A stretch of 64,000 nucleotides of DNA, taken from assembly GCF_030409835.1 (NCBI RefSeq), contig NZ_JAUFQO010000004.1, positions 248,001-312,000 on the forward strand, in the 5' to 3' direction. The position numbers were made by a program, and so were the translations under genes. Positions within the stretch are counted from its first letter, which is position 1. Each line of letters begins with the position of its first letter. Below the pieces are notes generated by a model, which was not told the origin of the DNA, made no database searches, and was given only the letters and a program-made list of their open reading frames with translations. Shown here one piece after another: positions 1 through 8,657 of this stretch. The DNA is from Lutimonas halocynthiae. GTDB lineage: Bacteria > Bacteroidota > Bacteroidia > Flavobacteriales > Flavobacteriaceae.

Positions 1-90
1 TTCAATGACCTGCTGAGCTGACAACTGTGTCACTAGCAGTAATATCAACCAGAGAGGTAAATAGGTTTTCATTTTTTTTAATGTTTTCAT
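1..90 (-). CDS. Exported protein, 5' end only (runs off the left edge)
   Basis: The minus strand opens with an ATG at 90 or, 18 bases further in frame, at 72. It then encodes a typical Sec signal peptide: a short basic start, the hydrophobic run PLWLILLLVTQ, and LSAQ as a likely signal peptidase I site. The frame stays open to base 1, so only about 30 residues are visible and the mature protein cannot be identified. It lies 66 bases downstream of the AraC-type regulator gene on the same strand, so the two could be co-transcribed. The choice between the two starts is open because neither has a clear ribosome binding site. Confidence 0.6.
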   Translation of the reverse strand, partial: MKTLKKMKTYLPLWLILLLVTQLSAQQVIE

Positions 91-155
91 CGTTTCATAT
101 TTAGGGGGTATCATGAAACAAATTTCTTGTTTTATTCACTAGACACTTTTGATAA

Positions 156-1019
156 TTAGGTCAATTCCTTGACCGATTGGTTCATTCTATATTCTGATGG
201 GGAAATCCCGTATTTATTTTTAAAACTTCTTGAAAAATGGGCCAAATCATTAAAACCAGAGTCATATGCGATTTTACTCACATTCTTCGAAGAGCCAAGC
301 AACAAACCTGCAGCTTTTTCTAATTTTTTCTTTTTCAAATAACTTGCCGTACTTTCTTTATATATCTCTTTAAACTTTCTCTTAAAACTCGACAAGCTAT
401 GATTACTTAAAAGTGCAAGATCTGTTACACTAATGTCATCATATAAATGTGCATCGACTACTTCACGAATAGAATAGGTCTGCGGGGAGAACAATTGAGA
501 TAAGATTCTCTTGACATCGGGTGCATTCTTTGTATGCATTAGCAACATAAAAAGTTCCTTGATCTTTAATACCAATAACTCTTCAGTAGCAAGAGATGGG
601 TTTTCGAAATAAAACAAAATACTGTCAATATACTTTATAAGCAGTGTATTGCCTTTGATCAATGGCAGTTCAGTTGTAACTTTTTCATTCTCTTCAACTT
701 TTAAAAACGAAGGAATCTCATTTTGATAAATTTGTTTTAAAACTTCGGGTAGTAAATGAATCACCATAGTGTGATAATTCGAATCCTGTTCGGTCACATG
801 TATTTTTCCCAGATAGTTACCGCATTTTAACAAAACGGCTTCCTGAGAATTCAATTTTACCATTTCAGTAGATGATAGTACAGAACCAGAGCCTTCAATT
901 ACAAAAATGAAGCAGGCTTCATTCTCCATCGGATTCGGCAATCTTAAAGGTGGCCTTACAACCGCTTTTTCAAACAAGTGCTTGCCAAATAATTCAAGGG
1001 ATTTGTGTTCTAGGATCAT
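156..1019 (-). CDS. AraC-family transcriptional regulator
   Basis: A 287-residue one-component regulator. The last 100 residues form the AraC/XylS DNA-binding domain with two helix-turn-helix units: the first around DISVTDLALLSNHSLSSFKR, the second around NVSKIAYDSGFNDLAHFSRS, ending in the usual FKNKYGISPSEYR signature. The first 150 residues resemble the ExsA-like cupin input domain (FIFVIEGSGSVL followed by a beta-rich stretch), which usually senses a small ligand or partner protein. No receiver domain or membrane segment is present, so it is cytoplasmic. It lies between a truncated exported-protein gene and a sulfatase gene, all on the minus strand. A role in controlling one of these is a guess from position only. 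Confidence 0.9.
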   Translation of the reverse strand: MILEHKSLELFGKHLFEKAVVRPPLRLPNPMENEACFIFVIEGSGSVLSSTEMVKLNSQEAVLLKCGNYLGKIHVTEQDSNYHTMVIHLLPEVLKQIYQNEIPSFLKVEENEKVTTELPLIKGNTLLIKYIDSILFYFENPSLATEELLVLKIKELFMLLMHTKNAPDVKRILSQLFSPQTYSIREVVDAHLYDDISVTDLALLSNHSLSSFKRKFKEIYKESTASYLKKKKLEKAAGLLLGSSKNVSKIAYDSGFNDLAHFSRSFKNKYGISPSEYRMNQSVKELT

Positions 1020-1135
1020 GTAATAAGATGGTTTACTTAGTCTCTATACTAAAAAGACGTAATAATCCAGCTTTGGTTACAGTCTGAAGTCCTAAAATTA
1101 TTAAAATTAACAATTATTTAATCTTTGACCCTATT

Positions 1136-1165
1136 CGAATAATTCCTCGTTTTCGTTATTATTCG
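1136..1165. repeat. 8-bp inverted repeat downstream of the sulfatase gene
   Basis: CGAATAAT at 1136-1143 is matched by ATTATTCG at 1158-1165, with a 14-base loop. It overlaps a second small palindrome, ATTCGAAT, at 1133-1140. It lies in the 161-base gap between the sulfatase stop and the AraC start. It could be a weak transcript-end hairpin for the sulfatase, although no T-tract follows, or an operator upstream of the AraC gene. The rest of the gap is AT-rich with nothing else I recognise. Confidence 0.3.
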
Positions 1166-1180
1166 CATTGAAATGACCTG

Positions 1181-2779
1181 TCAATTTTGATACATATCAA
1201 TAAATTTCTGATCCAGTTCCGGAGAGTCTTTATAATGAATTCTTAATTCATCCAGTTTTACATGAAGATCAGCTACAACATCAGCATAAGCAGGATCTGT
1301 ATAAACATTGTTCATTTCCTGAGGATCCTTAAGCCTGTCATATAATTCCCATTCATCCACATCATAGTAAAAATGTACCAACTTAAATTCTTTGGTTACG
1401 ATGGCATAATGTCTTTTGACCATATGAACCGAAGGATATTCATAATAATGATAATAAACCGCCTCTCGAGACCATGAAGCAGTATCTCCTTTCATAAGTG
1501 GCACCAAACTTTCTCCTTGCATGTCTTGCGGTGCAGTAATGCCGGCAGCGTCTAAAAAAGTTTGTGCAAAATCAAGATTTTGAACCATTTCATCATTCGT
1601 TGTGCCTGGTTTTATTTCATTGGGCCATCTGATTAACAAGGGTGTTTTAAAGGATTCATCATAGACAAATCGCTTGTCAAACCATCCGTGTTCTCCCAAA
1701 TAAAAGCCTTGATCTGAGGTATACACCACAATGGTATTTTCAGCAAGGCCGCTTTCGTCAAGATAATCAAGTACCCTGCCTACATTATCATCTACAGATG
1801 AAATTGTTCCGAGGTAATCCTGCATATAGCGCTGGTATTTCCATCGCATTTTTTCTTTGGCGTTCATCAATGGCCAATGATTTTTAAAATCTTCATTAAT
1901 ACTGTCAAGGACAACATCATATTTCGCCTTTTGTGCTGCATTAGCTCGATCATAAGGCCCATAAAAACCATTATTATATTCAACTACCTGGGGCACTACC
2001 CCATTCATCGAAGCTATAGTCTCTGGTCTGACCTTACTATCATGATTGTACATCATATGATTGTAAAGATTCATTTCTGCTGTTTTTGCAGCGGTTCCCC
2101 GATTCTTATAATCATCAAATAAAGACTCAGGTTCAGGAAAAGTTTTTTTACTGAATTCTGCAAACTTATCAGGACTTGGCCACCATGGTCTGTGAGGCGC
2201 TTTATGAAGGTACATCATCATAAAAGGTTTTTCCTTGTCTCTTTTTTCTTTGAGCCAACCCAAGGTTAAATCTGTGATGATGTCTGTCACATAACCCGTA
2301 ATAGTTGTATCGCCTCGTGGGGTTATAAAATCCGGATTGATATAATGTCCTTGGCCCGGAAGAATCATATATTCATCCACCCCCTTCGGGCTGTTTCCAA
2401 AATGTAATTTTCCGAACATAGCAGTTTGATACCCGGCTTGTTGAAACAATTGAGGAAAGGTTACCTGTGTGGTATCAAAAGGCATTTTATTATCAATTTT
2501 TCCGTTGAGATGGGTATGCTTCCCTGTCAGGATTGTTGCTCTGGCAGGAGCACAAATAGAATTGGACACACAGGCATTACTAAAAAGCAACCCTTCATCT
2601 GCGATTCTATCAATATTTGGCGTCTCAATCAATTTGTCGCTATAAGCGCTGATAGCCTGATAGGCATGATCATCAGACATGATGAATAAAATATTTGGTC
2701 TTTTCGCCACTTCCTTCTGTTTTTCAGAACAGGAATTCAATAATAGTATGGCCAACAGGAATGTGATTGTACCCCTCAT
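1181..2779 (-). CDS. Lipoprotein sulfatase, formylglycine type (family S1)
   Basis: A 532-residue arylsulfatase-superfamily enzyme that hydrolyses a sulfate ester, probably on a glycan. The N-terminus is a lipoprotein signal ending in LLNSC with Cys17, so the protein should be membrane-anchored outside the cytoplasm. The metal-binding start FIMSDDHAYQ (residues 32-41) and the sulfatase signature C76-A-P-A-R80 are intact, so Cys76 should be converted to formylglycine. Further active-site motifs are GKLHFG, the APHRPWWP segment and YTSDQGFYLGEHGWFDKR. Length and C-terminal region fit Bacteroidota S1 sulfatases that act on amino sugars or uronates, but I cannot assign the subfamily. No sulfatase-maturing enzyme is visible in the window. 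A GH20 hexosaminidase lies about 60 kb away at the right edge. Confidence 0.93.
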   Translation of the reverse strand: MRGTITFLLAILLLNSCSEKQKEVAKRPNILFIMSDDHAYQAISAYSDKLIETPNIDRIADEGLLFSNACVSNSICAPARATILTGKHTHLNGKIDNKMPFDTTQVTFPQLFQQAGYQTAMFGKLHFGNSPKGVDEYMILPGQGHYINPDFITPRGDTTITGYVTDIITDLTLGWLKEKRDKEKPFMMMYLHKAPHRPWWPSPDKFAEFSKKTFPEPESLFDDYKNRGTAAKTAEMNLYNHMMYNHDSKVRPETIASMNGVVPQVVEYNNGFYGPYDRANAAQKAKYDVVLDSINEDFKNHWPLMNAKEKMRWKYQRYMQDYLGTISSVDDNVGRVLDYLDESGLAENTIVVYTSDQGFYLGEHGWFDKRFVYDESFKTPLLIRWPNEIKPGTTNDEMVQNLDFAQTFLDAAGITAPQDMQGESLVPLMKGDTASWSREAVYYHYYEYPSVHMVKRHYAIVTKEFKLVHFYYDVDEWELYDRLKDPQEMNNVYTDPAYADVVADLHVKLDELRIHYKDSPELDQKFIDMYQN

Positions 2780-2851
2780 AAGGATCGAATTAAATTAATT
2801 TTCAGGTTGAAGAAGTGATGCATTTGTAAAGGCAACATGATCTGATTGAAT

Positions 2852-2859
2852 CAAAGATA
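2852..2859 (-). promoter_or_regulatory. Candidate -7 element for the sulfatase gene
   Basis: The minus strand reads TATCTTTG here, a perfect match to the Bacteroidota -7 consensus TAnnTTTG, about 73 bases before the sulfatase ATG. I cannot see a convincing TTTG -33 element at the expected spacing, so this is a half-supported promoter. Confidence 0.45.
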
Positions 2860-2977
2860 TAGAAATCTAATTGTCACATAATAAAAAAGCATCTTTAGTT
2901 TTAACATAATTTTAAAGTTTGCCGTTTAAACCTATTTCTATTGTTCATGTCTTATAAGTATAGAAAATTATAAAATC

Positions 2978-3412
2978 ATGAAAAAATTATTATTAGTATT
3001 CCTATTGGCTACAACAGTAATCGCTGTGGGTCAAAATGAAAAAAGAAAAATGAAATTTGATACAGATTTCACTCCTGAGCAACAAGCTATTCTTAAAACA
3101 AAAAAAATGGCACTCGCTCTTGACCTCAACGAATCACAGCAAAGTCAGATTCTTACTTTAAATAAAACATGGATTCAGGAGAAAATGACTACTAGGGAGG
3201 CGCATAAATCACTTAACAAAGAGGAAATGACCTCTGATCAAAAGTTTGATTTGATGAATAAAGCCCTGGATACCAAAATAGCACATCAGGCGGAAATTAA
3301 AAAGATCTTGAATAAGGAACAATATGAGACATGGAAGGAATCATCCAGAAGAATGAATTATAGATCAAAAAATAAAGGGACCCAAGGGCAAAAGAAAGGC
3401 CAAAAGGGTTAA
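2978..3412 (+). CDS. Small exported Spy/CpxP-like helical protein
   Basis: A 144-residue protein with a clear signal peptide (KKLLLVFLLATTVIAVGQ). The mature part is highly charged and predicted helical. It contains two LTxxQ-like segments, FTPEQQAILKTKKMA and LDLNESQQSQILTLNKTW, and a third near ILNKEQYETWKE. This arrangement recalls Spy/CpxP-type periplasmic chaperones and the many Bacteroidota relatives annotated only as hypothetical. The C-terminal 20 residues are a basic, low-complexity GQKKGQKG tail. The gene stands alone, divergent from the sulfatase and ending at its own terminator before the convergent glucosaminidase gene. The role (envelope stress or metal binding) is inferred from fold resemblance only. 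Confidence 0.75.
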   Translation: MKKLLLVFLLATTVIAVGQNEKRKMKFDTDFTPEQQAILKTKKMALALDLNESQQSQILTLNKTWIQEKMTTREAHKSLNKEEMTSDQKFDLMNKALDTKIAHQAEIKKILNKEQYETWKESSRRMNYRSKNKGTQGQKKGQKG

Positions 3413-3456
3413 AAAAATTGAGTTTAGATTAGTAGATTAATTTTGAGTTGAATGAG

Positions 3457-3480
3457 AACCGCCCTTTTAGGGTGGTTTTC
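3457..3480 (+). terminator. Intrinsic terminator after the Spy-like gene
   Basis: AACCGCCC (3457-3464) pairs with GGGTGGTT (3470-3477) around a short TTTTA loop. The plus-strand RNA pairs fully with one G-U wobble, whereas the minus-strand RNA would carry an A-C mismatch, so the hairpin is tuned for plus-strand transcription. A short T-rich tail follows. Confidence 0.7.
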
Positions 3481-4379
3481 TATTTGGTAACTAACAACTT
3501 CATACCTATGCTCAGCTCGTTTGAATCCAAGCCATTGATCCGCTTCAGATCATCCACAGATAAATTATTACTTCTGGCAATTGAATAAAGGGTATCACCT
3601 TTAACAACGGTAATAAATACATCGTCATCCGTAATGTCATTATCCGCAATAGAACGATCATCGACATTCTCATTCTTAGCTATGCTACGGTCATCGTCTT
3701 TATATTCATACTGCTCATCCTTTAGGGATCTTTTATACCCCTTTTCATCCAAAACCAAATCATCGTATTTATACAATTCAAAAGTCTCTATAAACGAAAT
3801 TAATTTCTTTGGGTACTTTCGGTCTGTAGCGTATCCAGCTTTCTTTAAACCTTTCGCCCACGCCTTATAATCATCTGGTTTTAAGTCAAATAAAAACTCA
3901 TACCTCCCCCTACCTGTCAAAAATTTGGAGTGATCATTAAAAGAGCCCTCCGGTGTTGGGTATTTTCTAAAACATTCTCCCTTCTTGTCGTCATCATGAT
4001 AAACCTTTTTACCTTTCCAACCTGAATGACATTTAATACCGAAATGATTATTCGACTTCTTTGCCAAGGTACTCAGTCCATTTCCAGATTCCAAGATACC
4101 CTGCGCTAGCGTAATACTAGCAGGAATCTTGTACTTCTCCATTTTATCAATAGCAATATTCTTATAGGTACCTATATAAGTAATCGTAAAATCATTCACC
4201 TTTCCTTTATGCTCTTTCTTATACGAATCAAATATCTGATCACTTTTAGCATACAAATACGATTCTCTCGTATTAATTTCTTTCTTTTTGGATTTGCCAG
4301 ATGTTGCCTGTTTGCTGCCACATGACACCAAAAACAACAAAACAACGATAAGAATTGGGAGTTTACTCAAATGCTTCAT
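3480..4379 (-). CDS. Peptidoglycan N-acetylglucosaminidase lipoprotein with LysM domain
   Basis: A 299-residue lipoprotein (lipobox LVSC, Cys20). Residues about 65-205 form a FlgJ/LytG-type glucosaminidase domain: the motif LAQGILESGNG supplies the likely catalytic Glu97, followed by NNHFGIKCHSGWKGK and the family block FRKYPTPEGSFNDHSKFL. After a charged, repeat-like linker rich in DDRSIA, the last 43 residues are one LysM peptidoglycan-binding module (GDTLYSIARSNNLSVDDLK). The enzyme should cleave glycan strands of the cell wall during growth or division while tethered to a membrane. Its ATG overlaps the stop of the upstream PLP-enzyme gene by four bases, so the two are co-transcribed and probably translationally coupled. 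Confidence 0.92.
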   Translation of the reverse strand: MKHLSKLPILIVVLLFLVSCGSKQATSGKSKKKEINTRESYLYAKSDQIFDSYKKEHKGKVNDFTITYIGTYKNIAIDKMEKYKIPASITLAQGILESGNGLSTLAKKSNNHFGIKCHSGWKGKKVYHDDDKKGECFRKYPTPEGSFNDHSKFLTGRGRYEFLFDLKPDDYKAWAKGLKKAGYATDRKYPKKLISFIETFELYKYDDLVLDEKGYKRSLKDEQYEYKDDDRSIAKNENVDDRSIADNDITDDDVFITVVKGDTLYSIARSNNLSVDDLKRINGLDSNELSIGMKLLVTK

Positions 4380-5299
4380 ACGTCTAATAATGGTAATTTC
4401 TTTTTTAATAATCGTTGATTCATTCCTTCAACTCCTTGAAGACCTCCGGTATGAACCATCAATATGGAACTATTTCTATTAAAAAAATCCTTTTGGACAA
4501 GGTCCATGATACCGAACATCATTTTTCCGGTATAGACAGGATCTAAGGGTATGGCAGTTTGTTGATAAAAATCGTTGATAAAACTAATCAAATTTTTGTT
4601 GATTTTAGCATATCCTCCAAAATGATATGCATGGATCAATTTCCATTGCTTACCTGGCATTGTTTTTTCTTTGATAATGGCTTCTAAAAATTCTCCCTTT
4701 AAGCTAGGAAACCCCAATACAGTTTGCTGATCGCTTGCCTTGTTGATTATACCCGAAATAGTCCCTCCGGTACCAACTGCGACACAAATAAAGTCAAACT
4801 TTTTATCATTATCTGTCAATATTTCTTCGCATCCCTTAATAGCTAAATCATTGGTTCCGCCTTCTGGTATCCAATAAAATTCACCCAATTCAGACTGGAG
4901 TGCCTTTTTAAAATCAGGATTGTCCTTTTCTCTATATGCTTCTCTAGAAACAAACTTGAACTTCATACCGTTTTCATGCGCAAAACGCAGTGTAGGATTT
5001 TGAGCCAGGGTCTTTTCCAAGTCATCTCCTAATTCATCTCCTCGGATAATGCCAAGGGTTTCAAAACCATATTTTTTACCGGCATATGATAAGGCACTGA
5101 TATGATTTGAATAGGCACCGCCGAAGGAGACAAGGTTTTTCAGACCCTGTTTTTTGGCCTCCTCGAGATTGTACTTCAGTTTTCTGTACTTGTTACCAGA
5201 TATATAGGGATGTATCTCATCTTCTCTCTTTATAACCAGCGTTACACCCTTTTCATCAAGAAGTTTATTATTAATGATTTGATTTCTACTACTTTCCAT
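4376..5299 (-). CDS. PLP-dependent D-cysteine desulfhydrase / ACC deaminase family protein
   Basis: A 307-residue fold-type II PLP enzyme. The motif SGNKYRK places the Schiff-base lysine at Lys37; SFGGAYSNHISALS and the phosphate-binding loop AVGTGGTISG follow as in D-cysteine desulfhydrase and 1-aminocyclopropane-1-carboxylate deaminase. Family knowledge makes D-cysteine desulfhydrase activity (to pyruvate, ammonia and sulfide) more likely than true ACC deaminase in this phylum, but the sequence alone does not decide it. It is the first gene of a two-gene unit with the glucosaminidase, overlapping it by four bases. The link between a D-amino-acid enzyme and a wall hydrolase is suggestive only. 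Confidence 0.85.
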   Translation of the reverse strand: MESSRNQIINNKLLDEKGVTLVIKREDEIHPYISGNKYRKLKYNLEEAKKQGLKNLVSFGGAYSNHISALSYAGKKYGFETLGIIRGDELGDDLEKTLAQNPTLRFAHENGMKFKFVSREAYREKDNPDFKKALQSELGEFYWIPEGGTNDLAIKGCEEILTDNDKKFDFICVAVGTGGTISGIINKASDQQTVLGFPSLKGEFLEAIIKEKTMPGKQWKLIHAYHFGGYAKINKNLISFINDFYQQTAIPLDPVYTGKMMFGIMDLVQKDFFNRNSSILMVHTGGLQGVEGMNQRLLKKKLPLLDV

Positions 5300-5404
5300 T
5301 TAATCAAAATTATAGATTGATCTCCTATATTTCACTATTTTAGCCAAGTGAGAAAAAGAAAGAATAGATATGCTGTAGATCTGCATAAACAATAAAGAAA
5401 ATGA

Positions 5405-5569
<165 letters not shown>

Positions 5570-5709
5570 GCTCCATTATACACATTAAACACTTGATTTT
5601 CATGATTTTAATGTAAATAACTTATGTATTCTTGTTTACGCTAATCATTTGTTTGGTATGATTATTGCTACTAAAGTCTTAGTTGTGCTATATATATAAA
5701 TACACCCAT

Positions 5710-6282
5710 ATGAAGAATATTTACGCTTTAGCTTCTCTGATTTTATTAATGGTCGTTGTTTCCTGTTCTTCAGTAAGCGTTTATTCCGACTATGATAAAG
5801 CAACAGATTTTACCGGTTTTAAAACCTATGCGTTTTATAAAAAAGGAATTGACAAAGTAGAGATATCTGATCTTGATAAAAAAAGGATACTGAGAGCCAT
5901 TGAAAGAGAACTTAAAGCCAAAGGAATGGTTGCTTCTGACAATCCGGATCTTCTTGTAAATATTTTTACAAAATCACGAGAAAAAATTGATATCTACAAT
6001 AATAACAGCTATTATGGCTGGTACCCATGGTATTATGGTTATGGTGGTTATTATGGTGGTGGTGGCTATGGATTTGGCTACTCTAACGTTTCCAGTTCGA
6101 CTGAAGGAACCCTATTTATTGACCTAATAGATGCCCGTAAGAAGGAATTAGCATGGCAAGGTATAGGCGTTGGCATTCTTTCATATTATAAAAATGTAGA
6201 TAAAAAGGAGGCCAAAATTAACGAATTTGTGACCAATATCATGACACAGTATCCTCCTCAGATTGAAGTCTCATCAAACTAA
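5710..6282 (+). CDS. DUF4136 lipoprotein
   Basis: A 190-residue lipoprotein. The frame is open from an ATG at 5683, but the ATG at 5710 gives a proper lipoprotein signal (KNIYALASLILLMVVVSC, Cys19), so I place the start there. The DUF4136 domain covers most of the mature protein: YSDYDKATDFTGFKTYAFY at the start, RAIERELKAKGM in the middle and GTLFIDLIDARKKELAWQG near the end. In between lies a low-complexity loop of Tyr, Gly and Trp (about residues 92-118). The family is an outer-envelope lipoprotein of unknown function. No operon partner: the next gene is convergent. Confidence 0.88.
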   Translation: MKNIYALASLILLMVVVSCSSVSVYSDYDKATDFTGFKTYAFYKKGIDKVEISDLDKKRILRAIERELKAKGMVASDNPDLLVNIFTKSREKIDIYNNNSYYGWYPWYYGYGGYYGGGGYGFGYSNVSSSTEGTLFIDLIDARKKELAWQGIGVGILSYYKNVDKKEAKINEFVTNIMTQYPPQIEVSSN

Positions 6283-6313
6283 CTGATACTTATATCTTAC
6301 AACATTAAACAGG

Positions 6314-8227
6314 TCATATTTGATCTATTTGTTCCTGAATCTCTTCCCATGATGCCATTAATTCTTCGACACGAGATTTTTTCTGTTGGTACGCTTTAAA
6401 GAATTGTTCATTTTCCTGAAGAATTTCAAAATTCTGGCCGATTTCAATATCATCACCACTGATCTTCTTCTCCAGTTCTGATATTTCACTTTCAATCTTA
6501 CTCAGCTTGTTTTGTAATTTTTTCTTTTGCTTTTGATCAGCATGTCCTTGTTTACCACTTTTCACTGAACCTGCAGACTCCTTCTCTTTTTTAGACTTCA
6601 TTTCAACTGCCCTCATATCCTCTAATTCATGTTGATCAAGGAAATAGTTGATGTCACCTAAATATTGTTTGATACCACCTTCTCTGAACGAAAAAACCGT
6701 TGACGCCAGATCTTGTAAAAAGTCCCTGTCATGAGAAACAAGAATCAATGTTCCATCAAATTCTTTTAAGGCCTTTTTAAGTACGTTTTTAGAAGCTATA
6801 TCCAAGTGATTGGTAGGCTCATCCATAATCAAGACATTAAACGGATGTAAAAGCATCTTACACAAGGCAAGACGATTCCTTTCTCCTCCCGACAGCACTT
6901 TCACTTTCTTCTCCACCTCATCTCCTCTAAAAAGAAAAGAGCCCAACATATCACGAACCCTTATTCTATTACCATCAGTAGCTTCATTCTCCATCGTTTC
7001 TAGTATGGTCAATTCGCCATCCAAATATTCTGATTGGTTCTGAGCAAAATATCCGATTTGCACATTGTGACCTAATTTTAGTTGACCATCATAGTCAATC
7101 TCTCCTACCATAATCTTAGCCAGTGTCGACTTTCCCTGTCCGTTCTGGCCTACAAAAGCAATCTTACTTCCGCGTTCTATAAGCATATCCACTCCTTGCA
7201 GTACCTGGTTATCACCATAATTCTTGGCAACCCCTTCTGCCTCTACAACTACCTTACCTGGTGTTACAGAAATTGGAAAACGAACGTTCATCACCGCATT
7301 ATCATCTACATCAACTTCTATTCGTTGCACTTTATTCAGTTTTTTGATCAATGACTGCGCCATAGAAGCCTTACTGGCTTTGGCTCGAAATTTTTCAATC
7401 AACTGTTCTGTCTGTTTGATTTCTTTTTCCTGATTTTTCTGAGATTGTAACTGTTTTTCTTTGATCTCGTTTCTCAATAACAAATACTGAGAATAAGGTT
7501 TTTTATAATCATAAATCTGACCCAGTGAGATCTCAATAGTTCTATTTGTAACATTATCGAGGAACATCTTATCGTGAGAAACCATCATAATCGCCCCGCT
7601 AAATCCTTTTAGAAAATTCTCAAACCAAATAATCGATTCAATATCCAGGTGATTCGTAGGTTCATCCAGCAAGAGAATATCGTGCTTTTGCAATAATAAT
7701 TTTGCCAATTCTATCCTCATTCTCCATCCCCCTGAAAAGGTGTCTGTCATTTGATGAAAATTCTCTTGTTTGAATCCAAGCCCTACAAGTATCTTTTCTG
7801 TCTCCCCCTGATAATTATAACCTCCAATCAGTTCATAACGATGAGATAATTCATCAAGATCATGCATCAAATTATGATAATATTCACTTTCATAATCAGT
7901 TCTTTCAGCCAATTGAGTATTGACATCTTCCAGCTTTTTCTCTATAGTCTTGATTTCCTGAAAAGCCTGATACGCTTCTTCAAGCACAGTCCTTCCTTCT
8001 TCAAAATCTATGTCTTGTTTTAAAAAGCCTAAACTAATTTCCTTATCAAAGGCCATTGAGCCTCGATCATATTCCTGTTCACCAGCAACTATTTTTAATA
8101 AAGTTGATTTTCCGGCCCCGTTTTTTCCAACCAGTCCTATTCGATCTCCTGCATTTAACTTAAAAGTAATTCCCGAAAACAATTCTTCTCCTGAAAATGA
8201 AACGGTAATATCGTGGGCATTCAGCAT
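6314..8227 (-). CDS. ABC-F family ATPase (ribosome-associated)
   Basis: A 637-residue soluble protein with two complete nucleotide-binding domains and no membrane part. Walker A motifs are GLVGKNGAGKST and AFVGQNGQGKST; signatures are SGGWRMR and LSGGERNR; Walker B motifs are ILLLDEPTNHLD and VLIMDEPTNHLD. The linker between the domains (about residues 240-320, rich in Lys, Gln and Glu) is the P-site tRNA interaction motif region, and the last 100 residues form a charged coiled coil as in Uup-like members. ABC-F proteins act on the ribosome, resolving stalls or giving antibiotic protection; which applies here cannot be told. It is divergent from the DUF983 gene with touching -7 elements. Confidence 0.93.
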   Translation of the reverse strand: MLNAHDITVSFSGEELFSGITFKLNAGDRIGLVGKNGAGKSTLLKIVAGEQEYDRGSMAFDKEISLGFLKQDIDFEEGRTVLEEAYQAFQEIKTIEKKLEDVNTQLAERTDYESEYYHNLMHDLDELSHRYELIGGYNYQGETEKILVGLGFKQENFHQMTDTFSGGWRMRIELAKLLLQKHDILLLDEPTNHLDIESIIWFENFLKGFSGAIMMVSHDKMFLDNVTNRTIEISLGQIYDYKKPYSQYLLLRNEIKEKQLQSQKNQEKEIKQTEQLIEKFRAKASKASMAQSLIKKLNKVQRIEVDVDDNAVMNVRFPISVTPGKVVVEAEGVAKNYGDNQVLQGVDMLIERGSKIAFVGQNGQGKSTLAKIMVGEIDYDGQLKLGHNVQIGYFAQNQSEYLDGELTILETMENEATDGNRIRVRDMLGSFLFRGDEVEKKVKVLSGGERNRLALCKMLLHPFNVLIMDEPTNHLDIASKNVLKKALKEFDGTLILVSHDRDFLQDLASTVFSFREGGIKQYLGDINYFLDQHELEDMRAVEMKSKKEKESAGSVKSGKQGHADQKQKKKLQNKLSKIESEISELEKKISGDDIEIGQNFEILQENEQFFKAYQQKKSRVEELMASWEEIQEQIDQI

Positions 8228-8245
8228 TATTCTATCTTAAAAATT

Positions 8246-8253
8246 TATCTTTG
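8246..8253 (+). promoter_or_regulatory. Candidate -7 element for the DUF983 gene
   Basis: TATCTTTG is a perfect match to the Bacteroidota -7 consensus, 29 bases before the DUF983 ATG at 8283. No clear -33 element is visible upstream. It abuts the oppositely oriented -7 of the ABC-F gene. Confidence 0.45.
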
Positions 8254-8283
8254 CAAAAGTAATTGAATATAGTTAATCCGCAA
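8254..8283 (-). promoter_or_regulatory. Candidate promoter for the ABC-F gene
   Basis: On the minus strand TACTTTTG (8261-8254) matches the -7 consensus and a TTG (8283-8281) lies exactly 19 bases upstream, as expected for the Bacteroidota housekeeping sigma factor. The predicted start is a few bases further on, about 20 bases from the ABC-F ATG. The -33 triplet overlaps the DUF983 start codon. Confidence 0.55.
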
Positions 8284-8657
8284 TGCTCAAAAAAGGCTCT
8301 AAATTATACAGTGTTTTTAACAACAAATGCCCTCAATGTCAGGAAGGTAAATTCTTTAAACACGCCTGTACATTGAATTTTAAAAAGAATTTGAGCACCC
8401 ATAAGACCTGCGAATCATGCGGATTAAGATACATGATTGAGCCATCTTTTTTTTATGGCGCCATGTATGTTTCCTATGCAATAACCGTAGCGCTTGCAGT
8501 GGCTATTTTTATTATTGGATATTTTTTAGGCTTAGGTTTGATCGGTTCTTTTGCCGCAATCGTCTTAATTCTTCTATCATTAACTCCGTTAACGATGAGG
8601 ATATCCAGACTTTTGTATATCAATATGTTTGTCCACTATAAAAAAGAAACAAGCTAA
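8283..8657 (+). CDS. DUF983 family membrane protein
   Basis: A 124-residue protein. The N-terminal half holds two Cys-x2-Cys knuckles, KCPQCQEG and CESCG, spaced like a small zinc ribbon. The second half holds two hydrophobic segments, AITVALAVAIFIIGYFLGL and IGSFAAIVLILLSLTPLT. This is the DUF983 layout, a family with no settled function that is often found near respiratory or envelope genes. Its last bases overlap the convergent FAD oxidoreductase gene by four. I would call it an inner-membrane protein with a cytoplasmic zinc ribbon. Confidence 0.88.
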   Translation: MLKKGSKLYSVFNNKCPQCQEGKFFKHACTLNFKKNLSTHKTCESCGLRYMIEPSFFYGAMYVSYAITVALAVAIFIIGYFLGLGLIGSFAAIVLILLSLTPLTMRISRLLYINMFVHYKKETS

